Origin: JAHZFN01 sp965149945 | GTDB taxonomy: Bacteria > Bacillota > Dehalobacteriia > UBA4068 > UBA4997 | Assembly (NCBI GenBank): GCA_965149945.1 | Contig: CBCTTQ010000020.1 | Coordinates: 1 to 45,490, forward strand | Length of the DNA stretch: 45,490 bases | Direction: 5' to 3' | Shown: piece by piece, positions 29,131 through 37,533 of the stretch | Position numbering within the stretch: position 1 is the first letter of the stretch | Layout of the letters: every line of letters starts with the position of its first letter | Translations under genes and position numbers: made by a program | The notes under the pieces: model-generated | The model's database searches: none | The model's input: only the letters and a program-made list of their open reading frames with translations | What the model was told of the DNA's origin: nothing

Positions 29131-29172
29131 AAAACAGTCTATTAGAATACGAATGTACCAATAGACTGTTTT
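29131..29172 (-). terminator. Terminator-like hairpin upstream of orf7
   Basis: AAAACAGTCTATT (29131-29143) and AATAGACTGTTTT (29160-29172) form a perfect 13-bp stem with a 16-nt loop. On the minus strand it is followed by TTTTTGTTAT. It sits about 130 nt before the orf7 start and could attenuate read-through from cargo into orf7-orf8-xis-int. Confidence 0.75.
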
Positions 29173-29302
29173 GCTAACGTAAGTGATATGAATTTTTAAC
29201 TCATGTTTAGGGTGTGCTGACTGGATAACCATTATAAGGCGGTTATTCAGTTGTGAATACTGGCGTATTCGCTGATACGCAATCATGGCACAACCCCCTT
29301 AT

Positions 29303-29344
29303 CCAGAGCTGTACCGTGAGTGCAAAAGAAAAGGACAGCTCTGG
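29303..29344. other. Inverted repeat in the orf7-orf9 intergenic region
   Basis: CCAGAGCTGT (29303-29312) and ACAGCTCTGG (29335-29344) are perfectly complementary. The surrounding 29000-29520 region also holds a 20-bp direct repeat with two mismatches, GATATGAATT(T/A)TTAAC(T/G)CAT, starting near 29185 and 29435. Confidence 0.45.
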
Positions 29345-29487
29345 TTATCCAAAACCGTCCTAATTAGATTGAAAGACATGGAAAAAGATATTACCCTAGA
29401 ACGGCTTTTTTTTATTTACCGTCAAGGTAATATTGATATGAATTATTAACGCATAATATATGTGTTTTTAACACATTCTAATCATGT

Positions 29488-29510
29488 GCCATGAAGTATA
29501 AACTCATGGC
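29488..29510. promoter_or_regulatory. Palindrome immediately upstream of orf9
   Basis: GCCATGA (29488-29494) and TCATGGC (29504-29510) border the ribosome binding site of orf9. It may be an operator for autoregulation or an RNA hairpin limiting translation. Confidence 0.45.
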
Positions 29511-29522
29511 AGGTGATTTAAA

Positions 29523-29885
29523 ATGAGGAAAAAGAAAGACACGCACAGCTTTGATTTCCGTCCGCTGGGACTGGCAATCAGAGAAGCGAGAGAAAAAGCT
29601 GGGCTTTCCCGTAATGATTTAGGCGATAAGGTCTTTTACGGAGAACGTCATATCGCAGATATTGAGAATATAGGGAAACACCCCAGCTTCCAGTTATTTC
29701 ATGATTTAGTGACCATGTTCCATATCTCTGTTGACGAATATTTCTATCCGCAGGAGAAAGCGAAAAAATCTACAATCCGCAGACAGATAGAAGTATCTCT
29801 TGATGAACTGACAGATGAAGAACTCAAAATCATTCAAGGAACGATTGACGGTATCATGAAATACAGGGGGACGGGAAGCAAATAG
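29523..29885 (+). CDS. Tn916 ORF9-like XRE repressor
   Basis: 120 residues with a cro/cI-type helix-turn-helix near residues 14-70 (REAREKAGLSRNDLGDKVFY...IADIENIGKHPSFQLFHDLV). In Tn916 ORF9 represses the orf7 promoter and keeps the element quiet. It is transcribed divergently from orf7, which fits. The ATG at 29523 follows AGGTG. The gene looks intact. Confidence 0.9.
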   Translation: MRKKKDTHSFDFRPLGLAIREAREKAGLSRNDLGDKVFYGERHIADIENIGKHPSFQLFHDLVTMFHISVDEYFYPQEKAKKSTIRRQIEVSLDELTDEELKIIQGTIDGIMKYRGTGSK

Positions 29886-29954
29886 GCTTCTCGTTTTCTT
29901 TTTCCTCTCATAAGCTATCCTGCTGATCTGCTCCGCAGGAAGCAGGATAAGCAT

Positions 29955-30179
29955 TTAAAACTTTGTTTTCTTTGTAATTGTGTAAATGTATTCTTCCGGT
30001 GTCGGTATTCTATTACCAAAATACTTTTTAAAACGTTCCTGTACTGCTGGGTCTTGACTATTCACAGCGTTGTCAATATTCTCCTGTATCTCGGCTCTGA
30101 ACTCCGATAGAGATAATCCTCTGGCTTTCGCTCCAGCTTTTAGAATAGTTTTCATATCTCGTTTTTTAAGCCCTATCAT
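29955..30179 (-). CDS. Small Spo0A-C-terminal-domain-like protein
   Basis: 74 residues; the ATG at 30179 uses AGGGAG, part of the end of the preceding ABC fragment. The stretch EIQENIDNAVNSQDPAVQER...YFGNRIPTPEEYIYTIT resembles the last helices of the Spo0A DNA-binding domain. Short proteins of this type occur in conjugative elements of Lachnospiraceae and relatives. An inner ATG (MKTILKAG) is a possible alternative start. Role unknown; probably a small DNA-binding regulator. Confidence 0.6.
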   Translation of the reverse strand: MIGLKKRDMKTILKAGAKARGLSLSEFRAEIQENIDNAVNSQDPAVQERFKKYFGNRIPTPEEYIYTITKKTKF

Positions 30180-30187
30180 ATCGTTCT

Positions 30188-30847
30188 TTACTCCCTTAAT
30201 CGGAAATATTCAGAAAAGTGAGAGCCTGTATTGATAAGTTCTTCAAAACTTCCATTTTCTTTAATACTTCCATTTTCCATATAAATGATTTCGTCATATT
30301 TATTTAATAATTCTGCTTTTAAATTATGAGTAACTGTTATGAGCGTTAAATTATCCACCTCTAGTAATCTACTTTCAATATCGTAAGCAGTTTGCATATC
30401 AACAGCAGATGTACCCTCATCTAATATCAAAATCGGCTTGTTTCTAATTAAAGCTCTTGCAACTGCAATTCTTTGCTTTTGCCCGCCAGATAAATTAGCT
30501 CCATTTTCGCCCACTTGATACAACAATCCCTCTGGAAGCTCTGATATAAATTCAGCTAGTCCACTTTCAATTACAACGTTATCAATCATTTCCTTTGGAT
30601 AATCTTCATGTAGGCATATATTGTCATGTATAGTTTCATCAAACATATAAATATTCTGATGAATTATAGAAGATAGTTGAGCCACATCATTTCTATCAAG
30701 TAAATCTAACTCCCTATTATCATATCTGATTGTACCTGTATAATCAGAATAATAGCCCGCTAATAATTTAATAAGGGTGCTTTTCCCACAACCACTTTTT
30801 CCAACAACAACATATTTTTTCCCTTTTTCAATAGTACAATTTATTCT
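30188..30847 (-). pseudogene. C-terminal (ATPase) half of a split ABC exporter
   Basis: The frame keeps every ATPase motif: Walker A GKSGCGKST, signature LSGGQKQR, Walker B ILILDEGTSAVD and the VTHN switch His. Coding similarity begins at about 30847 with ...INCTIEKGKKYVVV and has no membrane domain before it. The missing N-terminal half is at 41552-42592, which stops at FSYDKQKEVLNK. Joined, they make a normal half-transporter of about 560 residues. A GTG at 30685 could start a truncated product lacking Walker A. Confidence 0.85.
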
Positions 30848-31175
30848 CTGAAAACATTTCTACCATAGGATGATTATAGGTATGTAAATATTGAGCAGCA
30901 CCAAAATGGACACATGCATACCGCTGTTCCTCCGAATATGAAGGTGGCACAACAATAATTGGTACCGCACGTTTTTGTCTCAAGATATCCAAATCGTCTT
31001 GTGGAATCACATCAGAGCAAATAGCTACGCATATATATTCTTTAAAAGACAGCATTGCGGCCGCTTGTTTAATATTATCAGCATAGTCAAATTCAATTTC
31101 AAATTCTTTCCATCGGCCAGCAGTAACCTCATATTCATTATAGGCGTATCCTACGCCCAATACATGCGGAACCAT
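30828..31175 (-). pseudogene. Truncated response-regulator-like protein (receiver part only)
   Basis: Starts at 31175 with AGGAGGTGAACAT upstream. About 103 residues look native: a receiver-like fold (YICVAICSDVIPQDDLDIL, RAVPIIVVPPSYSEEQRYAC, FGAAQYLHTY). Similar proteins in Clostridia continue into a winged-helix DNA-binding domain, which is absent. The last codons (about FSENKLYY) read into ABC exporter DNA across the junction near 30848. So the gene was cut when the block joined the exporter. Confidence 0.7.
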
Positions 31176-31211
31176 ATGTTCACCTCCTACTACTTCTAGC
31201 AGACAGTTCAA

Positions 31212-31240
31212 AGCTGCCGAGCATAAGTTACCCGGCAGCT
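31212..31240. other. Hairpin between the truncated regulator and degV
   Basis: AGCTGCCG (31212-31219) and CGGCAGCT (31233-31240), 13-nt loop. It could end the radical SAM-DegV transcript, though no T-run follows on the minus strand. Confidence 0.4.
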
Positions 31241-31302
31241 CTAAACAAAACTATATTTTTCTATGATGGAGAATGCTTTTTTGCGTATCTACAAATCCTC
31301 CG

Positions 31303-32178
31303 TCATCGATTATTTCCCCAGTAAATCAATGCCAGTGCGCCGGGACCGGTGTGTGCTCCGATGATAGGGCCAATATAAGCAATACAAATCTCAGAATCCG
31401 GGAATTGTTCCAACAACCTTTCTTTCAGCATATCTGCTGCTTCAGGGTCATCGGCATGACCTATCAGAATCGATTTACCAAGTTCAGGTTTCCAGCCCTG
31501 TTCCATTCGGGCAATCTGAGTGGTAACAGCCTTTTTTCTTCCACGAGGTTTTTCCACTGCTTGCAGCTTTCCTTCGCTGTCCACATGAAGCAACGGTTTG
31601 ATCTGCAAAGCCGTTCCCATTGCGGCTGCGGCACCTGAAACCCGCCCGCCATGTTTCAAATGGGTAAAGGTATCAACCGTAAACCAATGACATACCTCTA
31701 ATCGGTGTTCCATGACCCAAGAAGCCAATTCATCAATAGACAGTCCTTCCCTCTGCTTTTTCGCAGCTTCTCTGACTAAAAACCCTTCACCCACTGCGGC
31801 AGCAAGCGTATCAATGCAGATGATTCTTCTTTCCGGATATTCCTGCTGTAGTTCTTCAACCGCTAAAAACGCAGACTGATATGTACCTGACAGACCAGAG
31901 GAAAAACAGAGATACAGAATATCGGTTCCCTGTCGCAGACAGGGTTCAAAATGCTTAAAATAAATCGTTGGGTTGATTTGTGAGGTCGTTGCAAAATTCC
32001 CAGCTCTTTGCAAGCGGTAGAACTCCTTGGCTGTGATTCCTTCCGGGGAACCATATGAGTATTCTGTTCCGCCGATCTCAACATTCATAGGAATCATTTC
32101 AACAGATGGCAGACCTGCGGTTAACTCCGGTGCGAGATCTGAGGTGGCATCTGTGAAAATTTGATAGCCGTCCATCAC
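31303..32178 (-). CDS. DegV-family fatty-acid-binding protein
   Basis: 291 residues. DegV proteins (FakB-like) bind a fatty acid; with the FakA kinase they feed exogenous fatty acids into phospholipid synthesis. Visible motifs: YQIFTDATSDLAPEL at the N-terminus, FATTSQINP, FSSGLSGTYQSA, KHGGRVSG and GAHTGPGALALIY at the end. It overlaps the radical SAM gene by 4 nt, so the two are co-translated. No FakA is present here. Confidence 0.92.
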   Translation of the reverse strand: MMDGYQIFTDATSDLAPELTAGLPSVEMIPMNVEIGGTEYSYGSPEGITAKEFYRLQRAGNFATTSQINPTIYFKHFEPCLRQGTDILYLCFSSGLSGTYQSAFLAVEELQQEYPERRIICIDTLAAAVGEGFLVREAAKKQREGLSIDELASWVMEHRLEVCHWFTVDTFTHLKHGGRVSGAAAAMGTALQIKPLLHVDSEGKLQAVEKPRGRKKAVTTQIARMEQGWKPELGKSILIGHADDPEAADMLKERLLEQFPDSEICIAYIGPIIGAHTGPGALALIYWGNNR

Positions 32179-33539
32179 TTCTTACACCCACTACAGCCCT
32201 GACAAGCAGCCCACAGCTCATCGGCCTTCGGCTTCCAGGTTTCTGCATAAAGTGTAGTCTTATCACACAGATGGTCAACACTTTCCGGGGACTGATACTC
32301 GGTAGAATGGGCACCGGATTTCTTTACCATGCTACGCAGACATTCAGGATTTTCCAGCATAGGACACGGCTGGAACATATTATCATTAAAGGGCTGACCG
32401 TCGTGATAGGCCATAAACAGCGGAGACTGATATGCTTCCAGCAGGGTCTTTTCACGGATGTTGGAGTCAGAGTAATGGATAAAAGCGCAAGGCTCAATGT
32501 CACCATTGGCATTGATATGCAGATAGTTGCGGCCACCAGCAATACAGCCGTTTACAAATTTCGCATCATTCTGAAAGTCAATTGTGAAAATAGGCTTTGT
32601 GCTACGGTATTCGCAGATGCGGTTATACATCTTTTCACGCTGGTCAGGAGACGGGAGCAGCTCCACAGCGGAATCGTTGCCCACAGGCATATAGTGGAAG
32701 AACCATGCGAACTTCGCACCGCACTCCACCAGATGATCGAAGAACTCATCCGAGCTGATGGAGTCGATGTTCTTGCTGGTATAGCACCCAGATACGCCGA
32801 AAGGCAGCTTCTTTTCTTTCAGAATCTTCATCGCCCGCATAGTAGCCTGATAAGTACCCTTGCCACGGCGGAAATCAGTAGCTTCCTCGAAGCCTTCAAT
32901 GCTGATGGCCGGGTAGAAGTTCTTCACCCGCAGCATCTCATCGGCAAACTTCTCATCGATAAGGGTACCGTTGGTAAAGGCAGAGAATACGCAGTCAGGA
33001 TGCGCTTCACACAGGCGGAGCAGATCGTTCTTGCGTACCATAGGTTCACCGCCGGTGTAGAGGAACATATAGGTTCCCAGTTCATTGGCCTGATTGATGA
33101 TGTCATCCAGTTCCTCATAGCTCAGATTCAGCTTATTACCGTATTCTGCCGCCCAACAGCCGGTGCAATGAAGGTTGCAGGCGGAAGTGGGGTCCATCAG
33201 GATTGCCCAGGGGATATTGCAGCCGTACTTTTCACGATTAGCCACCTGCTTGCGGCTGCCTAAGAGAGATGCATTGACAATAAAATTGCGGAAGAACACT
33301 TTGCGGACTTCAGAATCAATGTCCGTCCAAAGGCTGTTGATCAGGCGCATCCAGTTGCTGTCAGGCTGCTCCATCACCTTACGGATTTGCTGGCGCTGTG
33401 TGAGATAGAGGTTATCCTTATCGAACTTATCCGCCCAATCTAACAACTTGGGGAATGCTTCCTGCGGATTGCTGTCAACATATTTCAGCACTTGATTGAC
33501 GGCGAAAGCCTGTGCGCTGTCTTTAATAGAATTACTCAT
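32175..33539 (-). CDS. Radical SAM/SPASM-type protein
   Basis: 454 residues, ATG 33539 with AAAGGAGAC upstream. The iron-sulfur cluster motif CNLHCTGCWA lies near residue 119-126, followed by YTGGEPMVRKNDLL (SAM-binding GGE) and a Cys-rich C-terminus (CPMLENPECL, CQGCSGCKK) that could hold auxiliary clusters. Substrate unknown; no precursor peptide gene is seen next to it. It forms an operon with the DegV gene, an association I believe recurs in gut Bacillota. A hairpin with a T-run (33576-33613) lies just upstream. Confidence 0.88.
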   Translation of the reverse strand: MSNSIKDSAQAFAVNQVLKYVDSNPQEAFPKLLDWADKFDKDNLYLTQRQQIRKVMEQPDSNWMRLINSLWTDIDSEVRKVFFRNFIVNASLLGSRKQVANREKYGCNIPWAILMDPTSACNLHCTGCWAAEYGNKLNLSYEELDDIINQANELGTYMFLYTGGEPMVRKNDLLRLCEAHPDCVFSAFTNGTLIDEKFADEMLRVKNFYPAISIEGFEEATDFRRGKGTYQATMRAMKILKEKKLPFGVSGCYTSKNIDSISSDEFFDHLVECGAKFAWFFHYMPVGNDSAVELLPSPDQREKMYNRICEYRSTKPIFTIDFQNDAKFVNGCIAGGRNYLHINANGDIEPCAFIHYSDSNIREKTLLEAYQSPLFMAYHDGQPFNDNMFQPCPMLENPECLRSMVKKSGAHSTEYQSPESVDHLCDKTTLYAETWKPKADELWAACQGCSGCKK

Positions 33540-33575
33540 GGTTTTGTCTCCTTTACTATCTTAAAAGCAAAAAGT

Positions 33576-33613
33576 GCCGATAATCCGCAGAACAAGGCTA
33601 ACGGGTTATCGGC
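33576..33613 (-). terminator. Terminator or attenuator before the radical SAM gene
   Basis: GCCGATAA (33576-33583) pairs with TTATCGGC (33606-33613); on the minus strand ACTTTTTGCTTTT follows. It sits 8 nt past the KTR gene stop and only about 36 nt before the radical SAM start. The downstream pair therefore depends on read-through or on a promoter I cannot see. Confidence 0.65.
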
Positions 33614-33620
33614 TCTGCGT

Positions 33621-33794
33621 CTATGCGTCTGGCTCTGTGATAACTGTGGTATTGAATTGTTTTACGCTGATTATTATTTCCCGTTTGCACTTCGGACAGT
33701 ATAGCGGAAAATTTTCAAGTACTGTATTATCACAGATTTTAATTCTCGTTTTGTTGTTGCAGTTGGGGCATAATAGCCATTCGTTTTTTTTCAT
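33621..33794 (-). CDS. Cysteine-rich KTR small zinc-ribbon protein
   Basis: 57 residues from MKKNEWLLCP (33794); an in-frame ATG at 33833 is less likely. Two CxxC knuckles (LCPNCNNKTR and YCPKCKRE) predict a zinc ribbon. The family is common in mobile elements of gut Bacillota, often without known function. It is the last gene after the ABC-2 efflux operon, 45 nt downstream of its permease. Confidence 0.8.
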   Translation of the reverse strand: MKKNEWLLCPNCNNKTRIKICDNTVLENFPLYCPKCKREIIISVKQFNTTVITEPDA

Positions 33795-33839
33795 TCTTTG
33801 TTTTTCATCAGATAATAGAATATCTATGGACAATTACAT

Positions 33840-34625
33840 TTACAACTCACGCAGTTTCCACCGCCTTGTAGAAACCATTACACACGCGCCCACAATGAGT
33901 ACTGTTAAGACGATGTAGGAAAGATAGACGCCATTTAGTGCTACTTCATACACATCATAGTACCGCAGAGGGGTCAGATAATCCAAGAAACGATTCCCTG
34001 TGTACTCGGCAGTAAAGGCCAACACATAGGCGGCCAATACGAAAACCGTACCGGCGCGTACCGCGGCCTTATAAGATTTGAAAAGGCTGGCAAACAGCAG
34101 ACCCAAGGCAAAAAAGAGAAGCTGGGTAAAGAACATTCCCATCGTTGTGGAAAGCACCGCTCCCGGCTGATCCAGACCGCCCAAAGGAAGAACGATCGTG
34201 AAATAATTGCACACGCCGCTGAACAGGGCGAACACCAGCAGGTTCACTGCTGAAACGATCACCTTCGCCAGAACAATGGTTTTCCGCTCCACAGGCTTTG
34301 TGAACAGGTATTCGGATGTTCCAAATTTCTTTTCCCTCGCCACACAGGACAGGCCCAGAGAGATTGCATAGGCAAAGGCCAACAGCCCCTCCCAAAAATA
34401 GATACACGCGTACCAACCAAGGGCAGTCGTGAGATCCCCTTTCACACCGAACATGATCATGATCAAGCGAGGAAATTGGCCGACTGTCCGGGCCATCTCA
34501 TCCAGACTGTCCTTCAAGGATAAAAGTTCAAAATAGCAGAATCCGCACAGCAGTAACATGATCCCCAGCCAGATCAGCAGGGTCTTTCTGGTTTGGCGGA
34601 ATTCGTTTTTCACCAATGTTTTCAT
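33840..34625 (-). CDS. ABC-2-type efflux permease (second)
   Basis: 261 residues with about six hydrophobic segments (for example TLLIWLGIMLLLCGFCYF near residue 14 and the final SYIVLTVLIVGACVMVS). The cytoplasmic stretch REKKFGTSEYLFTKPVERKT is shared with the first permease, showing common ancestry. With the other permease and the ATPase it forms a drug- or peptide-type exporter. It lies 12 nt after the preceding gene. Confidence 0.88.
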   Translation of the reverse strand: MKTLVKNEFRQTRKTLLIWLGIMLLLCGFCYFELLSLKDSLDEMARTVGQFPRLIMIMFGVKGDLTTALGWYACIYFWEGLLAFAYAISLGLSCVAREKKFGTSEYLFTKPVERKTIVLAKVIVSAVNLLVFALFSGVCNYFTIVLPLGGLDQPGAVLSTTMGMFFTQLLFFALGLLFASLFKSYKAAVRAGTVFVLAAYVLAFTAEYTGNRFLDYLTPLRYYDVYEVALNGVYLSYIVLTVLIVGACVMVSTRRWKLREL

Positions 34626-34637
34626 CTTTGCACCCCC

Positions 34638-35432
34638 TCATGAGCGGAACTGGATGTCTTTTTTCAAAAAGACACGATAAGACAGCACCAAAAACAGGGC
34701 AAACAGCAGTACACACCATCCCAAGTAATCCAACTCATAAAAGCCAGATTTGGAAATCTCAGCCGCACTAAAGAACGAGTACGGGGACAGAAAACTAATG
34801 GCACGGTTGCTGACAATGTTGGAGAAGCTGGTGACGCAGTACTCGACAAAGACAATTAACCCGGCAGTCAAAAGTGGGCTTCGATTGCGTGAAAATAGAA
34901 TTCCAACCAAAAGCCCCATAGCTGCAAGGAACAGCGTGACCAGCATGAGGGAAAGAGCAATCAGAAAGAACTCTCCCCAGTCAATGCCGGAGCGGAACAG
35001 GGCCAGCGCCAAAAAAGAGGCGAGAAGATATACCATGCTCACGACCACTACGCCGAAAAAAACCGTGAACGCCTTTGCCCAGTAAATCGTTTTTCGGGTA
35101 TGGGGTTTTGTAAACAGATATTCAGAGGTTCGCTCCGAGCACTCCTTGGTGTGAATGGCGATACCGAAGTGCATCCCGAAAATACCGGACGCAATCATAA
35201 AAAAGCTGGTAAGAAACGCATAAATGCCCAACGGTGAGGTCAGATATTCCATGGACACACCAACGCCTTTGTAAAAATCACTCGTACCCAGCGTTTCATA
35301 GAGGTCTCCGGTGGAAACATCCATAAAGCTGTAATAGGTAGGCGTCATCACAAAAACACACAGAGCCAAGGCGATGGCCCAACCCAAAATATATTTGCGG
35401 TGCCTTTTCAGTTCATATTTCAAAATGACCAT
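34638..35432 (-). CDS. ABC-2-type efflux permease (first)
   Basis: 264 residues from MVILKYELKRHRKYILGW. I chose ATG 35432 for AAGGAGGTG upstream; the longer frame to 35618 overlaps the ATPase gene and is spurious. It has about six membrane segments and the motif TKECSERTSEYLFTKPHTRKT. Its partner permease carries the same SEYLFTKP motif, so the pair arose by duplication. Confidence 0.88.
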   Translation of the reverse strand: MVILKYELKRHRKYILGWAIALALCVFVMTPTYYSFMDVSTGDLYETLGTSDFYKGVGVSMEYLTSPLGIYAFLTSFFMIASGIFGMHFGIAIHTKECSERTSEYLFTKPHTRKTIYWAKAFTVFFGVVVVSMVYLLASFLALALFRSGIDWGEFFLIALSLMLVTLFLAAMGLLVGILFSRNRSPLLTAGLIVFVEYCVTSFSNIVSNRAISFLSPYSFFSAAEISKSGFYELDYLGWCVLLFALFLVLSYRVFLKKDIQFRS

Positions 35433-35445
35433 GCCCGACACCTCC

Positions 35446-36333
35446 TTACGCATAGTAGTGCATGAAGATTTCCTCCAAAGAGGGCTCTTCCAAAAGCACA
35501 TCGTCCAAATGCAGCAGGTGAAGCTTGTCAATAATCGCCGTGATATTTCCGTTATACATAAAGGAAACAGAGGTCTTATCCGCAGTCTCCGCATAGTTCG
35601 CAATGCCGGACAAATCAAAGAAATCGCGAGGGATAGCCTCCTTTGCGCTCAGAGAGACTTTCTTATAGCCGCTCTCACGCAGTTCTTTGATGGACTGTAT
35701 GCCAATAAGCTGTCCCTCTTTCAGAATGGCCACCCGGTCACACAGTTTCTGCACCTCACTCAGCACATGGGAGGAAAAAAACACGGTAGCGCCCCGGCTG
35801 TTTTCCTCCTTCAGAATATCATAGAAAGCCTGCTGGATCAGTGGGTCTAATCCGCTGGTGGGCTCGTCCATAATAATCAGTTTGGGCGAAGTCATAATGG
35901 CAGACACGATACCCACCTTTTTCTTGTTGCCCAGAGAAAGGTCTGCAATCTTGCGGGACAAATCCAGATTGAGCCTGTCGGCAAGCTCCTTCATCTTTGT
36001 CTTGCAGTCCATGCCGTACAGATCGGCGGTGTACTGCAAAAGTTCACGGACTTTCATGTTTTCGTAATAGCTGTTCTCGCTGGGCAGATAGCCCACATCC
36101 CTGGCGATGACGCTGGCCTTGGAGTGACAGTCCAAATCGAAGATAGATGCGCTGCCTCCGGTGGGACGGATCAGCCCCATTAGGGTGCGGATCGTGGTGG
36201 ACTTACCCGCACCGTTGGGGCCGATAAAGCCGAAAAACTCTCCCTGGTTGACAGAGAAACTGAGGTTATTGATTCCTCGATGCTTCCCATAGTGCTTGGT
36301 CAATTCATTCAAGACAATCGCTTGTTCACTCAT
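35446..36333 (-). CDS. ABC transporter ATPase of the ABC-2 efflux system
   Basis: 295 residues. Walker A GPNGAGKST near residue 39, signature LSLGNKKKV (a variant of LSGGQ), Walker B LIIMDEPTSGLD and the switch SSHVLSE. It resembles the BcrA/CcmA-type ATPases of peptide or bacitracin exporters. It overlaps the TetR gene by 4 nt and is followed 13 nt later by the first permease, so TetR-ATPase-permease-permease is one operon. Confidence 0.93.
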   Translation of the reverse strand: MSEQAIVLNELTKHYGKHRGINNLSFSVNQGEFFGFIGPNGAGKSTTIRTLMGLIRPTGGSASIFDLDCHSKASVIARDVGYLPSENSYYENMKVRELLQYTADLYGMDCKTKMKELADRLNLDLSRKIADLSLGNKKKVGIVSAIMTSPKLIIMDEPTSGLDPLIQQAFYDILKEENSRGATVFFSSHVLSEVQKLCDRVAILKEGQLIGIQSIKELRESGYKKVSLSAKEAIPRDFFDLSGIANYAETADKTSVSFMYNGNITAIIDKLHLLHLDDVLLEEPSLEEIFMHYYA

Positions 36334-36947
36334 TTCAAATACTCCTCCTTATAAAAATTTTTCCGCAGAATTGCGATGTTCTTCTCAAAATCCTCCATGA
36401 CAGCCTGAAAATCGAAAGCCGCCGCCCCCCGGTACCCGGCCGCATAGCCCTCGGCCATCAGAAGCAGCATCTGAAAGACCGGCTGGGCATCCTCTGGGTC
36501 TTTGAATTTCAAAGCATCCTCTTCCCGCAGAACAAGATCGTTTCGGAATCTGCCGGTCTCCTCCGTCAGGATCGCCAGCGTATCCGTCACCTTGGGAGAA
36601 TTTTCCTCCCAGGCACTGGTAATAAACTGCAAGATAAAAGGCTGATTTTGGAGCCCCTCCATTTTCATGCGGCTGGATGCCAGAATCCTGTCGAACAAAT
36701 CTGTTTCGGAATCGAGGGCTTCCTTATCAAATAGTCCCTCTATGATTTTCTTGCAGTATTCCAGCAGGTAAATGTAGAGCTGCTTTTTACTGCCGAAATA
36801 CTGAAACACAGACGCTTTGGAAATGTGTGCGGCTACCGCAATATCATTGATTGAGGCTTTTTCATAACCAAACTTGCCGAAGCACTGGAGCGCCGCATTG
36901 AGAATGGTCAATCTCTTTTCTTCGGTCAGGGCCAAAAATTTGTCCAA
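36330..36947 (-). CDS. TetR-family repressor of the ABC-2 efflux operon
   Basis: 205 residues from a TTG at 36947, with AGGAGG 7 nt upstream; an ATG 5 nt earlier is out of frame. The N-terminal TetR helix-turn-helix is clear (RLTILNAALQCFGKFGYEKA, then AHISKASVFQYFGSKKQLYIY). The C-terminal ligand domain is specific and unrecognised. First gene of its operon, downstream of two palindromic operators, so it is very probably autoregulated. The first 34 codons and the whole promoter are duplicated in inverse orientation at 37461-37632. Confidence 0.93.
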   Translation of the reverse strand: MDKFLALTEEKRLTILNAALQCFGKFGYEKASINDIAVAAHISKASVFQYFGSKKQLYIYLLEYCKKIIEGLFDKEALDSETDLFDRILASSRMKMEGLQNQPFILQFITSAWEENSPKVTDTLAILTEETGRFRNDLVLREEDALKFKDPEDAQPVFQMLLLMAEGYAAGYRGAAAFDFQAVMEDFEKNIAILRKNFYKEEYLK

Positions 36948-37021
36948 TTCATTTCCTCCTTTTTACACAATAACCGTTTCGGTTATTTAGAGTATAGCAC
37001 CAATAACCGAAACGGTCAAGT
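36850..37021 (-). repeat. 172-bp inverted repeat, copy A (TetR promoter, operators and first codons)
   Basis: Reads on the minus strand from ACTTGACC to GCCTCAAT. Matched to copy B (37461-37632, plus strand), I count about 6 differences in 172 bp. It contains the functional TetR promoter and start. The two copies face away from each other across 439 bp that hold the XRE gene. Confidence 0.9.
36969..37019 (-). promoter_or_regulatory. TetR promoter with two palindromic operators
   Basis: Minus strand -35 TTGACC (37014-37019), 17-nt spacer, -10 TATACT (36991-36996). Operator 1, AATAACCGTTTCGGTTATT (36969-36987), covers the start point. A half-degenerate operator 2, with core ACCGAAACGGT (37006-37016), lies across -35 and the spacer. 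The shared core is ACCG-n3-CGGT. Confidence 0.85.
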
Positions 37022-37170
37022 ATTTTGGAGTATGATTCAAAAGTTTTCTTTTTATACTGTTAGACCAACGAAGATTAGTCTCGAAAGTACCGGTGTGTTC
37101 AAGTCAGCAGTTGCACGAAAATGTAATTCGTTCAAATACTACTACCTGAAATATAAAATTACATTGGGTG

Positions 37171-37533
37171 ATGTCTATGAAATTTGAACGCGATGAGCGC
37201 AAATTTGATTTCCACGATATAGGGTGCGAGATAAAGCGCAAAAGAGAAACCAGCGGGATGACACAGGATCAACTGGCCCTTATCATTGACCGTGATCCCC
37301 GCACCATCATATATAACGAAAACGACGGTCAGCATCCGAGCTTGAACACTTTTTATCAGATGGTGACAATGTTCGATATATCGGTGGATCAGTTCTTTTA
37401 TCCAGACATGAGCGCAGATGACGCTTGCAAAAAGCGCATCAATACACTTGCTGCATTAACACTTGACCGATTCGGTTATTGGTGCTATACTCTGAATAAC
37501 CGAAACGGTTATTGTGTAAGAAGAAGGAAATGA
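37171..37533 (+). pseudogene. XRE-family regulator truncated by the inverted repeat
   Basis: The first about 95 residues are a normal element-type XRE protein: helix-turn-helix (IKRKRETSGMTQDQLALIID), then QHPSLNTFYQMVTMFDISVD and QFFYPDMSADDACKKRIN, similar in plan to orf9. From about 37461 the frame reads through copy B of the inverted repeat (DRFGYWCYTLNNRNG) to a stop at 37533. So the native C-terminus, some 20-25 residues, is lost. The DNA-binding part may still be made. Confidence 0.75.

Noticed and set aside
35433..35618. 62-codon N-terminal extension of the first ABC-2 permease
   Set aside because: It overlaps the ATPase coding sequence in another frame; the ATG at 35432 has the ribosome binding site.
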